A stretch of 64,000 bases of DNA, from the NCBI RefSeq assembly GCF_019645855.1, contig NZ_CP080999.1, forward strand, positions 1,426,001-1,490,000, written 5' to 3'. Source of the stretch: Mycobacterium malmoense. Lineage in GTDB: Bacteria > Actinomycetota > Actinomycetes > Mycobacteriales > Mycobacteriaceae. The notes below the pieces were generated by a model. That model was not told the origin of the DNA. It was given only the letters and a program-made list of their open reading frames with translations, and made no database searches. Position numbers and translations under genes: made by a program. Shown here piece by piece: positions 51,305-59,681 of this stretch; the first letter of the stretch is position 1; each line of letters opens with the position of its first letter.

Positions 51305-52423
51305 GTGGAACCCGACCGTCAAGCCGAGATAGCCGCCCTCGACTCCGCCCTGACCACGGTGGAGCGGGTGCTCGATGTGGAGGGTCTGCGCGGCCGGATC
51401 GAAAAACTCGAGCACGAGGCGTCCGATCCCAAGCTGTGGGACGACCAGGCCCGGGCGCAGCGGGTGACGAGCGAGTTGTCCCACACGCAGGGCGAGCTGC
51501 GCCGGGTCGAGGGGCTGCGGCGGCGCCTTGACGACCTGCCGGTGCTCTACGAGCTGGCCGCCGAAGAGGGCGGCGCCGCCAGCGGCATTGAAACCCTCGC
51601 CGAGGCCGACGCCGAGCTCAAGGCGCTGCGCGCCGACATCGAGGCCGCCGAGGTGCGCACGCTGCTCTCGGGCGAATACGACGAGCGCGAGGCGCTGGTC
51701 ACCATCCGGTCCGGCGCCGGCGGGGTGGACGCCGCCGACTGGGCCGAAATGCTGATGCGGATGTACATCCGGTGGGCCGAGCAGCACAAGTATCCCGTCG
51801 AGGTGTTCGACATCTCCTATGCCGAAGAGGCCGGCATCAAAAGCGCCACCTTCGTCGTGCACGCGCCGTTCGCCTACGGCACCTTGTCCGTCGAACAGGG
51901 CACCCACCGGCTGGTGCGGATCAGCCCCTTCGACAACCAGAGCCGGCGGCAGACGTCGTTCGCCGAAGTCGAGGTGCTGCCGGTGGTGGAGACCACCGAT
52001 CACATCGACATCCCCGAAGGCGACGTGCGCGTGGACGTCTACAGGTCCAGCGGGCCGGGCGGCCAATCGGTGAACACCACCGACTCCGCCGTTCGTTTAA
52101 CCCACATCCCGACGGGTATCGTCGTGACTTGCCAGAACGAAAAATCGCAACTGCAGAACAAAGTTTCGGCGATGCGCGTGCTTCAGGCAAAGTTGTTGGA
52201 GCGCAAGCGATCAGAAGAGCGCGCCGAGCTGGACGCGTTGAAAGGCGAGGGCGGCAGCTCCTGGGGCAACCAGATGCGCTCCTACGTGCTGCACCCCTAT
52301 CAGATGGTCAAGGATTTGCGAACCGAGTACGAGGTGGGCAATCCGGCCGCCGTTCTCGACGGAGACATCGACGGGTTCCTGGAAGCGGGGATCCGGTGGC
52401 GCAACCGAAAAGATGACGACTAA
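51305..52423 (+). CDS. prfB: Peptide chain release factor 2
   Basis: This 372-residue RF2 terminates translation at UGA/UAA. It has the stop-codon reading tripeptide SPF (in VRISPFDNQSRRQTSF, near residue 207) and the peptidyl-hydrolysis motif GGQ (SSGPGGQSVNTTDSAVRLTH, near 248). GTG 51305 (VEPDRQAEIAALDSAL) matches the family N-terminus; ATG 51281 would add 8 residues. There is no in-frame UGA or programmed frameshift as in E. coli. Its end overlaps the MscS-like gene by 11 nt, starting a chain of overlapping or abutting genes through smpB. Confidence 0.94.
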   Translation: MEPDRQAEIAALDSALTTVERVLDVEGLRGRIEKLEHEASDPKLWDDQARAQRVTSELSHTQGELRRVEGLRRRLDDLPVLYELAAEEGGAASGIETLAEADAELKALRADIEAAEVRTLLSGEYDEREALVTIRSGAGGVDAADWAEMLMRMYIRWAEQHKYPVEVFDISYAEEAGIKSATFVVHAPFAYGTLSVEQGTHRLVRISPFDNQSRRQTSFAEVEVLPVVETTDHIDIPEGDVRVDVYRSSGPGGQSVNTTDSAVRLTHIPTGIVVTCQNEKSQLQNKVSAMRVLQAKLLERKRSEERAELDALKGEGGSSWGNQMRSYVLHPYQMVKDLRTEYEVGNPAAVLDGDIDGFLEAGIRWRNRKDDD

Positions 52424-53384
52424 CACCACTGTCTTTGCCTCGACCGCCTCGTTAAAGGCGCTGGGCTGGCACGACTTTTGGCGCGGCGACGCCGGCCAAT
52501 GGATCATCACCCGCGGTCTGCGGATCGTCATGCTGCTGATCGCGGCGGTGCTGGCGGTCCGGTTCGTCAGCTGGGTGGCACAACAGGTAACCCGGCAGCT
52601 CGACCTGGGCTTTGCCGAAAGCGACGCGCTGGTGCGTTCGGAGGCGACGAAGCACCGCCAGGCGGTGGCGTCGGTGATCTCCTGGGTGTCGATCGTCATC
52701 ATCGCGATCGTGGTGGTCCTGCAGATCGCCGAAATCCTCCGGTTTTCGGTCGGGGGCCTGATCGCGCCGGCCACCGTGCTGGGCGCGGCGCTGGGTTTCG
52801 GTGCCCAGCAGCTGGTCAAGGATCTGCTGTCGGGCTTTTTCATCATCGTCGAGAGGCAGTACGGCTTCGGGGATCTGGTCAGGCTCACCATCAGCGGGGC
52901 GTCGACCGATGCCAACGGCACCGTCGAGAACGTGACGTTGCGGGTGACCAAGCTGCGTTCTCCCGACGGGGAGGTGTTCACCGTGCCCAACGGCCAGATC
53001 GTGAAATCGGTCAACCTCTCCAAGGACTGGGCACGCGCGGTGGTGGACATTCCCGTCTCGACCAGCGTCGACCTGAACCGGGTCAACGAGGTCCTGCATC
53101 AGGAGTGCGAGCACGCGCGCGACAACCCGACGCTGAAAGAGTTGCTGCTGGATTCACCCACGGTGATGGGGGTGGAGAGCATCGAGGTCGACACCGTCAC
53201 GCTGCGCCTGGTCGCCCGCACGCTGCCGGGCAAGCAGTTCGAGGCGGGCCGCCAGTTGCGGGTGCTGGTCATCCGGGCACTCGCCCGGGCCGGCATCGTG
53301 ACCGCCGCCGACGCGAAGGTGGGCATCGTTGACGACGCCGCCCTCCCGGCCGCCAAGGAAGCCGATCCGGTGCAGCAGCGGTGA
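52413..53384 (+). CDS. MscS-family small-conductance mechanosensitive channel
   Basis: In this 323-residue protein three membrane segments (IVMLLIAAVLAVRFVSWVA, VISWVSIVIIAIVVVLQIAEIL and the pore helix APATVLGAALGFGAQQLVKDLLSG) are followed by the MscS beta domain, FFIIVERQYGFGDLVRL and FTVPNGQIVKSVNLS. The C-terminal domain extends to about 300. The family releases solutes on hypo-osmotic shock. It corresponds to Rv3104c, sits between prfB and a proline-rich gene and is co-translated with both (11-nt overlap with prfB, GTGA with the next gene). Confidence 0.88.
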   Translation: MTTNTTVFASTASLKALGWHDFWRGDAGQWIITRGLRIVMLLIAAVLAVRFVSWVAQQVTRQLDLGFAESDALVRSEATKHRQAVASVISWVSIVIIAIVVVLQIAEILRFSVGGLIAPATVLGAALGFGAQQLVKDLLSGFFIIVERQYGFGDLVRLTISGASTDANGTVENVTLRVTKLRSPDGEVFTVPNGQIVKSVNLSKDWARAVVDIPVSTSVDLNRVNEVLHQECEHARDNPTLKELLLDSPTVMGVESIEVDTVTLRLVARTLPGKQFEAGRQLRVLVIRALARAGIVTAADAKVGIVDDAALPAAKEADPVQQR

Positions 53385-53875
53385 AGTTCACCCTGAACAT
53401 CCTCGAGAAGCGCGGCGGCGATGCGGAACGACGCTGGCCGAGCTACATCCTCGGCGGCCGGGTCCGCACGTCGACCGTCGTGTTGATCGTCGCGTTCCTG
53501 GCGCTGTGGTGGGTCTACGACACCTACCGCCCGGCGCCTGCTCCCAAGCCGGCCGCTCCGCAGGTGGTGCCGCCCGGTTTCGTGCCCGACCCGAACTACA
53601 CCTGGGTGCCGCGCAGCCGAGTGCAGCAGCCGCCGGCCACCGTGACGATCACGGCCACTCCCACCACCACGGCGCCGCCGACGCCCACCACGGCGGCACC
53701 CAGCCCGACCCCGACCACACCGCCCCCGCCGTTCGTGCCGCCGACGCTGCCGTGCCTGCTGCCGCCGCCGTTCTGCCCGCCCAGCGCGAGCCCGACCACA
53801 CCGCCGACACCGCCGCCGCAGTTGCCGCAGCCGGGGCCCGGCCCGGCGCCGGCGTCGACGCCACCGGCCGGCTGA
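53381..53875 (+). CDS. Proline-rich single-pass membrane protein (Rv3103c type)
   Basis: This 164-residue protein has a short cytoplasmic N-terminus, one membrane helix (TSTVVLIVAFLALWWVYDTY, about 30-49) and an extracytoplasmic domain that is mostly Pro/Thr/Ala, with repeated PTTTAPPTPTT and PPPPF-like runs. A YTWVPRSRVQQPP motif follows the helix. The low-complexity tail resembles wall-spanning linkers. GTG 53381 overlaps the MscS-like stop. It lies 41 nt upstream of ftsE, which suggests a division-linked envelope role, by context only. Confidence 0.78.
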   Translation: MKFTLNILEKRGGDAERRWPSYILGGRVRTSTVVLIVAFLALWWVYDTYRPAPAPKPAAPQVVPPGFVPDPNYTWVPRSRVQQPPATVTITATPTTTAPPTPTTAAPSPTPTTPPPPFVPPTLPCLLPPPFCPPSASPTTPPTPPPQLPQPGPGPAPASTPPAG

Positions 53876-53916
53876 CTTCGCTTGCCCAGCGAAATTCACC
53901 GCTACACTGGCGTGCC

Positions 53917-54606
53917 GTGATCACCCTGGACCATGTCAGCAAGAAGTACAAAGCGTCGGCGCGTCCGGCGTTGGACGATGTCAACGTCAAAATCGACAAG
54001 GGTGAATTCGTCTTCCTGATCGGCCCGTCGGGTTCGGGCAAATCGACGTTCATGCGGCTGCTGCTGGCCGAGGACACGCCGACAACCGGAGACATTCGAC
54101 TCTCGAAGTTCCACGTCAACAAGCTGCCCGGCCGCCACGTACCGAAGCTGCGTCAGGTGATTGGCTGCGTATTCCAGGATTTTCGGCTGCTGCAGCAAAA
54201 GACGGTGTTTGAGAATGTCGCCTTCGCGCTGGAGGTGATCGGGAGGCGCCGGGACGCGATCAATCGGGTGGTCCCCGACGTGCTCGAGACGGTCGGGTTG
54301 TCCGGGAAAGCCAACCGGCTGCCGCACGAGCTGTCGGGTGGTGAGCAGCAACGGGTGGCGATCGCCCGGGCGTTCGTCAACCGGCCCCTGGTGCTGCTGG
54401 CCGACGAGCCCACCGGCAACCTCGACCCGGACACCAGTAAGGACATCATGGATTTGTTGGAGCGAATCAACCGCACCGGCACCACCGTGCTGATGGCGAC
54501 GCACGACCACCACATCGTCGACTCGATGCGGCAGCGGGTCGTCGAGCTGTCGCTGGGCAGGCTGGTGCGCGACGAGCAGCGCGGCGTCTACGGGATGGAT
54601 CGCTAA
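53917..54606 (+). CDS. ftsE: Cell division ATP-binding protein FtsE
   Basis: At 229 residues it equals M. tuberculosis FtsE. It is an ABC ATPase with Walker A GPSGSGKST (about 35-43), Q-loop VFQDFRLL, signature LSGGEQQ (about 139-145) and Walker B LLADEPTGNLDP. With FtsX it controls septal peptidoglycan hydrolases. The start is GTG 53917 (ITLDHVSKKY after the initiator); the frame is open further upstream but out of register with the family. FtsX begins immediately after its stop. Confidence 0.95.
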   Translation: MITLDHVSKKYKASARPALDDVNVKIDKGEFVFLIGPSGSGKSTFMRLLLAEDTPTTGDIRLSKFHVNKLPGRHVPKLRQVIGCVFQDFRLLQQKTVFENVAFALEVIGRRRDAINRVVPDVLETVGLSGKANRLPHELSGGEQQRVAIARAFVNRPLVLLADEPTGNLDPDTSKDIMDLLERINRTGTTVLMATHDHHIVDSMRQRVVELSLGRLVRDEQRGVYGMDR

Positions 54607-55500
54607 GTGCGCTTCGGCTTCCTGTTCAACGAGGTCCTGACCGGCCTTCGCCGCAACGTCACCATGACGGCCGCGATGATCCTGACGACGGCGATTTCGA
54701 TCGGCCTGTTCGGCGGCGGCCTGCTGGTGGTTCGGCTGGCCGACAACTCGCGGGCCATCTACCTCGACCGCGTCGAAACCCAGGTCTTCCTCGCCGAAGA
54801 CGTCTCCGCCAACGACCCGTCCTGCAGCGCCAACCCATGCAAGGCGCTGCGGGAAAAGATCGAGGGGCGCGAAGACGTCAAATCGGTGCGGTTCTTGAAC
54901 CGTCAAGACGCCTACGAGGACGCGATCCGGAAGTTCCCGCAGTACAAGGACGTCGCCGGCAAGGATTCGTTTCCCGCGTCGTTCATCGTCAAGCTGAATA
55001 ATCCCGAGCAGCACAAGGACTTTGACTCCGCGATGCAGGGACAGCCCGGGGTGCTTTCCGTGCTCAACCAGAAAGACCTGATCGACCGGCTGTTCGCGGT
55101 CCTGAACGGCTTGAGCAACGCCGCGTTCGCCGTCGCGCTGGTGCAGGCTATCGGCGCAATTCTGTTGATTGCCAACATGGTCCAGGTCGCGGCGTACACG
55201 CGGCGCACGGAAATCGGGATCATGCGACTAGTCGGGGCCAGCCGCTGGTATACCCAGCTGCCCTTCCTGGTGGAAGCGATGGTCGCCGCGTCCGTCGGCG
55301 TGGCCATCGCCATTGCCGGCTTGATTCTGGTGCGCGCGTTGTTCTTGGACAACGCGCTGAACCAGTTCTACCAAGCCAATTTGATCGCGCGGGTCGACTA
55401 CGCCGACATCCTTTACATCGCGCCCTGGCTGATTCTGCTCGGCGTGTCGATGGCAGGGTTGACCGCCTACGCAACGTTGCGCCTCTACATCCGGCGGTAG
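54607..55500 (+). CDS. ftsX: Cell division membrane protein FtsX
   Basis: At 297 residues it equals M. tuberculosis FtsX. There is one N-terminal helix (MTAAMILTTAISIGLFGGGLLVV, about 20-42). A periplasmic domain contains two cysteines close together (Cys73 and Cys78 in SCSANPC) like the disulfide of the M. tuberculosis protein. Three C-terminal helices follow. The extracellular domain activates NlpC/P60 hydrolases. GTG 54607 directly follows the ftsE stop. Confidence 0.95.
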   Translation: MRFGFLFNEVLTGLRRNVTMTAAMILTTAISIGLFGGGLLVVRLADNSRAIYLDRVETQVFLAEDVSANDPSCSANPCKALREKIEGREDVKSVRFLNRQDAYEDAIRKFPQYKDVAGKDSFPASFIVKLNNPEQHKDFDSAMQGQPGVLSVLNQKDLIDRLFAVLNGLSNAAFAVALVQAIGAILLIANMVQVAAYTRRTEIGIMRLVGASRWYTQLPFLVEAMVAASVGVAIAIAGLILVRALFLDNALNQFYQANLIARVDYADILYIAPWLILLGVSMAGLTAYATLRLYIRR

Positions 55501-55502
55501 CT

Positions 55503-56012
55503 GTGGTCAAGGACTCCGGCCGGACCAAGGCGGCGGGCGGCAAGCGTGGCAGCAAACAGATTATCGCCACCAATCGCAAAGCGCGGCATAACTATTCGAT
55601 TATCGAACTGTTCGAGGCCGGAGTGGCTTTAGTCGGCACCGAGGTGAAGAGCCTGCGCGAGGGGCAGGCGTCGCTGGCCGACGCGTTCGCAACCGTCGAC
55701 GACGGCGAAGTGTGGCTGCAAAACATGCACATTCCGGAGTATCAGCATGGTAGCTGGACCAACCATGACCCCCGCCGCAAGCGAAAGTTGTTGCTACACA
55801 GGCGACAGATCGACACCCTGATCGGAAAGATTCGGGATGGTAACCTCGCGCTGGTGCCGTTGTCATTGTATTTCTCCGAGGGCAAGGTCAAGGTCGAGCT
55901 CGCGTTGGCGCGAGGCAAGCGAGCACACGATAAACGTCAGGACATGGCCCGCCGGGACGCCCAGCGCGAAGTGCTTCGCGAACTGGGCCGCCGAGCCAAG
56001 GGCATGAACTGA
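55503..56012 (+). CDS. smpB: SsrA-binding protein SmpB
   Basis: This 169-residue OB-fold partner of tmRNA in trans-translation has KARHNYSIIELFEAGVALVGTEVKSLREGQASL (about 23-55), GNLALVPLSLYFSEGKVKVELALARGK (about 118-144) and the Lys/Arg C-terminal tail. It starts at GTG 55503. The tmRNA gene it serves lies 1.8 kb downstream on the same strand. It overlaps or abuts the EamA gene. Confidence 0.95.
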   Translation: MVKDSGRTKAAGGKRGSKQIIATNRKARHNYSIIELFEAGVALVGTEVKSLREGQASLADAFATVDDGEVWLQNMHIPEYQHGSWTNHDPRRKRKLLLHRRQIDTLIGKIRDGNLALVPLSLYFSEGKVKVELALARGKRAHDKRQDMARRDAQREVLRELGRRAKGMN

Positions 56013-56854
56013 TCGGGGCCGCTTACGCCCAGCTGTCTGCCGTTACCTACGGCGTCAGCGATTTTGTGGGCGGCGTAGCAGCTCGGCGGGTGGCCGCGCT
56101 GCGGGTGATGCTCGTGGCCTACCCGCTCGAGACGGTGGTGCTAGGTGTGCTGGCCGTGGCCGTGGGCGGGCCGATCCAGTCCGGCGCGGTCTTTTGGGGC
56201 TGTCTGTACGGCGTCGGCATGGCGTTCGGCATGTGGGCGTTCTTCGCGGCGCTGGGTGCCGGGCCGATCTCGGTGGTTTCGCCGCTGGCGGCCGTGCTCA
56301 ATGCCGCGGTGCCCGTGGCGGTCGGTGTGGCACTGGGCGAGCGGCCGGGCCAAGCGGCCTCGGTCGGCGTCGCGCTGGCCCTGGTCGCGGTGATGCTTGT
56401 CAGCCGCGAGGCGACGGTCAAGGGCGCCACGCCGTATCGGTTCACCCCGAAGGTGGCCTGGCTCACGGTCGTGGCGGGGTCGGCGATGGGGCTGAACCTG
56501 GTGTTCCTTCATCAGGCGCCACACGCCTGCAAACTCTGGCCGCTGGTGTTCGCCCGGCTGTCCGCCACCGCGGTGGTGCTGGTGATGGCCGCGGCGAGCA
56601 AGAACATGCGGCTGCCACACGGACAGCCGCTGAAGCTGGCGCTGGCCGTGGCCCTGCTGGACATCTGCGCCAACGTGACCATGTTGGTGGCGTTGCACAC
56701 CTGGCTGCTCTCCTTGGCCAGCATCTTGATCTCGCTGTATCCGGCCGCGACGGTCGTGTTGGCGATGGTGGTGCTGCGCGAGCGGCTGAGTCGCTGGCAG
56801 GGGGTCGGCATGGTGATGGCCATGGGTTCTGTGGCGATGATCGCCGCCGGCTGA
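56009..56854 (+). CDS. EamA/DMT-family transporter, start codon uncertain
   Basis: This drug/metabolite transporter has about ten membrane segments, with two EamA halves (roughly residues 1-130 and 140-280). The family's first helix (IGAAYAQLSAVTYGVSDFVGG) is encoded from 56012 on, but no ATG, GTG or TTG precedes it in frame. The only candidate there is CTG 56009, overlapping the smpB stop as CTGA. The first standard start is GTG 56066, which would cut off helix 1. Either CTG is used or the start codon has mutated. The substrate is unknown. Confidence 0.72.
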   Translation: MIGAAYAQLSAVTYGVSDFVGGVAARRVAALRVMLVAYPLETVVLGVLAVAVGGPIQSGAVFWGCLYGVGMAFGMWAFFAALGAGPISVVSPLAAVLNAAVPVAVGVALGERPGQAASVGVALALVAVMLVSREATVKGATPYRFTPKVAWLTVVAGSAMGLNLVFLHQAPHACKLWPLVFARLSATAVVLVMAAASKNMRLPHGQPLKLALAVALLDICANVTMLVALHTWLLSLASILISLYPAATVVLAMVVLRERLSRWQGVGMVMAMGSVAMIAAG

Positions 56855-56876
56855 GCGCCCGGTTTAGCATCGCTAA

Positions 56877-57728
56877 GTGACCAAATCGGCGCGTCCCGTC
56901 ACCGAACTCGACAAGTCCGAGGTGCTGACGGGCCTTTTTGCGGTGTGGGACTCCATCGACGCGTTGCTCGACGGGCTGCCCGAGACCGGCTGGCGGGCGG
57001 CGACGCCGCTGCCCGAGTGGGACGTGAAGGCCGTGGTCTCCCACATCATCGGGACCGAGTCGTTCCTGGCCGGCATCGCCGCACCGGAGCCCGACACGGA
57101 CGTTTCGGCGCTCGGCCATGTGCACAACGACGTCGGAGCGATGAACGAGTGCTGGGTTCGCCACCTCAGCGGGGAATCGGGCACCAGCGTCCTTGAGCGG
57201 TTTCGCGCGGTCACCAAGAGTCGCCGCGCGGTCCTGACGGGCCTGTCCGGGGAGGAGTGGAACGCGCTGACGCCCACGCCCGTGGGCCCCGACAGCTACG
57301 GGCGGTTCATGCGGGTCCGCGTGTTCGACTGCTGGATGCACGAGCAAGACATGCGCGAGGCGTTGCCGCGGCCGTCGTCCGACGACGAACTCGACGGGGC
57401 CGCATCGCGACTGGCGCTCGACGAGATCGCGGCCACGATGGGGTACGTCGTGGGCAAGCTCGCCAAGGCGCCCGACGGTTCACGCGTCCTGTTCGAGCTG
57501 ACCGGCCCGCTGGCCCGCAGCGTCCGCGTCAGCGTCGACGGCCGCGCTCACCTGGTCGACGACTTCGGTGGGCTGGAACCCACGGTGACGATCCGGCTCG
57601 ACGGGCTGCAGTTCACCAGGCTGGCCGGTGGCCGTCCCATGAGCCCCGCCCGCGCCCGCGACGTCGAACTGGGCGGTGACAAAGGCGTGGCCACCCGGAT
57701 CGTCAAGCACTTGAACTTTGTGATCTGA
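56877..57728 (+). CDS. Maleylpyruvate isomerase-family (DinB-like) protein
   Basis: This 283-residue member of the actinobacterial TIGR03083/MDMPI family has an N-terminal DinB-like four-helix domain with WDVKAVVSHIIGTESFLAG (metal-type His near 58) and RVFDCWMHEQDMREAL (about 149-164). It ends in an MDMPI C-terminal/SCP2-like domain (VRVSVDGRAHLVDDFGGLEPTVTIRLDG). Relatives include mycothiol-dependent enzymes; the reaction here is unknown. GTG 56877 starts 22 nt after the EamA gene. It is the last protein gene before ssrA. Confidence 0.82.
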   Translation: MTKSARPVTELDKSEVLTGLFAVWDSIDALLDGLPETGWRAATPLPEWDVKAVVSHIIGTESFLAGIAAPEPDTDVSALGHVHNDVGAMNECWVRHLSGESGTSVLERFRAVTKSRRAVLTGLSGEEWNALTPTPVGPDSYGRFMRVRVFDCWMHEQDMREALPRPSSDDELDGAASRLALDEIAATMGYVVGKLAKAPDGSRVLFELTGPLARSVRVSVDGRAHLVDDFGGLEPTVTIRLDGLQFTRLAGGRPMSPARARDVELGGDKGVATRIVKHLNFVI

Positions 57729-57756
57729 CCGCGGCCTCGGCGGGAAGATAATCCCG

Positions 57757-57784
57757 TTGCCGCTCGTTGATGTCGGCGTACTAT
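57757..57784 (+). promoter_or_regulatory. Candidate ssrA promoter
   Basis: TTGCCG (57757-57762) and TACTAT (57779-57784) are separated by 16 bp, a fair sigma70-type pair. They lie 34 bp upstream of the mature 5' end of ssrA, leaving a short leader for RNase P removal. Confidence 0.4.
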
Positions 57785-57817
57785 TGATTGTCCTGCCGAA
57801 AATCGGTGGGGATGCGA

Positions 57818-58184
57818 GGGGCTGAGAGGTTTCGACTTCGCGCATCGAATCAAGGGAAGCGTGCCGGTGCAGGCAAGAGACCACCGTAAGCGTCGTTGCA
57901 ACCATATAAGCGCCGTTTCAACACAGCGCGACTACGCTCTCGCTGCCTAAGCGACAGCTAGTCCGTCAGACCGGGAACGCCCTCGACCCGGAGCCTGGCG
58001 TCAGCTAGAGGGATCCACCGGTGAGTCCGGTCGCGGGACTCATCGGGACATACACAGCGACTGGGATCGTCATCCTGGCTGGTTCGCGTGACCGGGAGAT
58101 CCGAGCAGAGGCATAGCGAACTGCGCACGGAGAAGCCTTGAGGGAATGCCGTAGGACCCGGGTTCGATTCCCGGCAGCTCCACC
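57818..58184 (+). ncRNA. ssrA: Transfer-messenger RNA (tmRNA)
   Basis: The 5' end GGGGCTG pairs with CAGCTCC at the 3' end to form the tRNA-like acceptor stem, followed by discriminator A and CC. The T-arm GGTTCGATTCC and the typical 5' block GAGAGGTTTCGACTTCG are present. The tag frame runs 57912-57950 and encodes AVSTQRDYALAA then TAA. The ALAA end marks stalled products for ClpXP-type proteolysis. The length of 367 nt fits mycobacterial tmRNA. The tag start AVST differs from the ADSH of M. tuberculosis. The 3' end is a common phage/island integration site. Confidence 0.96.
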
Positions 58185-58239
58185 GAGAACAGTGGTTTAG
58201 GCATCGTAGACCTAGCAAACAAATCCAGCAGAGCGTCTG

Positions 58240-59292
58240 TTACCTAGTGCTCCGCGGGTTCGATGCTGTGTGGTCCGTCCAAACCGCTCCATTCCAGTAA
58301 CGCAAAAACTGCGGATAACGCGGGTCTGGGTACCAGCCTGCGGGTGGCAAGGGGGGAGGCGTTTCCGTCGGAGGTCGTCGGATCTCGGGCTGTTTCGCTG
58401 TCGGTGCTTCTTCGACGTGATAGAGATTCCCCCTCAAGTTGTAGGCTCGCGCGTCTTGCTCTTCGGCAATCAAACGCGGCACTTCAATCGCATCGCCATC
58501 GAGAACGCTAGGCGTCGCCTCATTTGCCTTGATAGCAGAGATCCGCACTTCGGCCGCGACGGCGGATCCGGTGATGTCCGCCCAGCAGGCTGGCAGAAGG
58601 TTGCGGCGGGATAGATGCTGGACCAGGGGCAGGAATCGCTGACTCGTCTGAGGGGTGAGTTGCCCAATGCATTCGTCGTCGATACGTACCTCGATCACTG
58701 AACGGCCAGAGGCAGCTAAATGTTCGTGGAGGGTAGCGATGAGCAATCCGTAGCCGCTCGGCGGCACAAATTTCAGCAGGGAGTTTGCGTGCTCGTTTTC
58801 TTTGGTGACCTGAACGATCGTTGACCGGGGGAGGAGTGTGTGCGGGACCTCGGGGGGGTTGTTGAGCGGCAGTGCGGTGGCTGGATCGCCAAGTTTCAAT
58901 TGGACGGTTGCGCCGAAATCCTTTGGTGGATCGCCGGTTGCGTCCCAGTTTTCCCAGTCGGGTCTCTCAAATGCGTATATGCGGCCCGGGACGACAGGAA
59001 TGTGTCCGGAGGCGCAGACCCGGCGCACGACGTTCGCCCATTGAGGTGCGTCGACGCGCTGGATATAGCCGACAGTCTTGTTATCAGCGCGCACCGAGAT
59101 CGCCCACGGGTCGTAGCGATTGTCGGGCTCGGGAATCAATTCGAAATCACGTTGAATCTCAGTACCGCCGCCGTCCCAATCGTGTGGGAGCAGGTTTCGG
59201 ATTGTTGCGCCGTAATGGCTTTCGCCAACCACGTCGTATTCACACCAAGAGCTGCTACTTGTACACCACAGTGTGTATCGCATCACGGTCAT
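58240..59292 (-). CDS. HIRAN-domain protein with C-terminal DUF2510
   Basis: This 350-residue protein has an N-terminal HIRAN domain (DVVGESHYGATIRNLL ... FELIPEPDNRYDPWAISVRADNKTVGYIQRVDAPQW, about 19-85). HIRAN domains bind DNA ends in eukaryotic HLTF-type proteins and occur in bacteria alone or with nucleases. The middle (160-290) is of unknown fold. A Pro-rich linker leads to a C-terminal DUF2510 box (GWYPDPRYPQFLRYWNGAVWT), usually found in actinobacterial membrane or envelope proteins. No helicase or nuclease motif and no membrane segment is seen. It is transcribed toward ssrA and is the first gene of the island. ATG 59283 is an alternative start. Confidence 0.8.
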   Translation of the reverse strand: MTVMRYTLWCTSSSSWCEYDVVGESHYGATIRNLLPHDWDGGGTEIQRDFELIPEPDNRYDPWAISVRADNKTVGYIQRVDAPQWANVVRRVCASGHIPVVPGRIYAFERPDWENWDATGDPPKDFGATVQLKLGDPATALPLNNPPEVPHTLLPRSTIVQVTKENEHANSLLKFVPPSGYGLLIATLHEHLAASGRSVIEVRIDDECIGQLTPQTSQRFLPLVQHLSRRNLLPACWADITGSAVAAEVRISAIKANEATPSVLDGDAIEVPRLIAEEQDARAYNLRGNLYHVEEAPTAKQPEIRRPPTETPPPLPPAGWYPDPRYPQFLRYWNGAVWTDHTASNPRSTR

Positions 59293-59681
59293 TCGGTGCG
59301 ATCATCTCCTGGCTCCTGGGCACCATCCGCCTGGCTGCCCCCTCCCGGATTGCGACCAGGCTGGTCAGCTGCTCGGTTTCGGCGAGCGCATGCTCGGCGC
59401 GCTCGGCGTCCGGCGCAGCGTCGTCCGTGGCCAAGGCAGCACACTATGCGACGACCAGACAACGGCCGGTCGATCGGTGAAATGTATGCGAATAAGTCGG
59501 GAGCCACCAGCTGAAGTGACAACCCCAAGCTCCTTCATGGGTCGGCGATCGGTGTGGGAAAGCCTAGCCGGATCGTGTCTCGGCTTCGCAAATTTTCGGT
59601 GCTAAAGGGTGAAGGGCGCGCGCCGCAGCAACGACCTACGATTTCCGTGCGCAATGTCGGCGGGCCGAAGGGGGACTATCT
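59293..59681. other. Intergenic region between HIRAN gene and toxin cassette
   Basis: This 389-bp stretch separates divergent genes and should carry promoters in both directions. A 59-codon minus-strand frame (59255-59434, TTG start, reading LATDDAAPDAERAEHAL) overlaps the HIRAN start and has plausible helical composition, but no ribosome site or family match supports it. GAAGGGGGA precedes the EspC-like GTG at 59682. Confidence 0.4.

Noticed and set aside
51281..51400. Programmed frameshift in prfB
   Set aside because: The gene reads through in a single frame without an early in-frame TGA, unlike E. coli prfB.
58252..58268. CGGGTTCGAT near 58256 as a partial copy of the ssrA 3' end (attR)
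   Set aside because: Only 10 bases match and they code for the C-terminus of the HIRAN-DUF2510 protein, so chance is likelier. A true attR should be longer and farther right.
59255..59434. 59-codon minus-strand frame overlapping the HIRAN gene start
   Set aside because: It has a TTG start, no ribosome-binding site, a 38-nt overlap with a better gene and no family resemblance. It is mentioned only in the intergenic entry.
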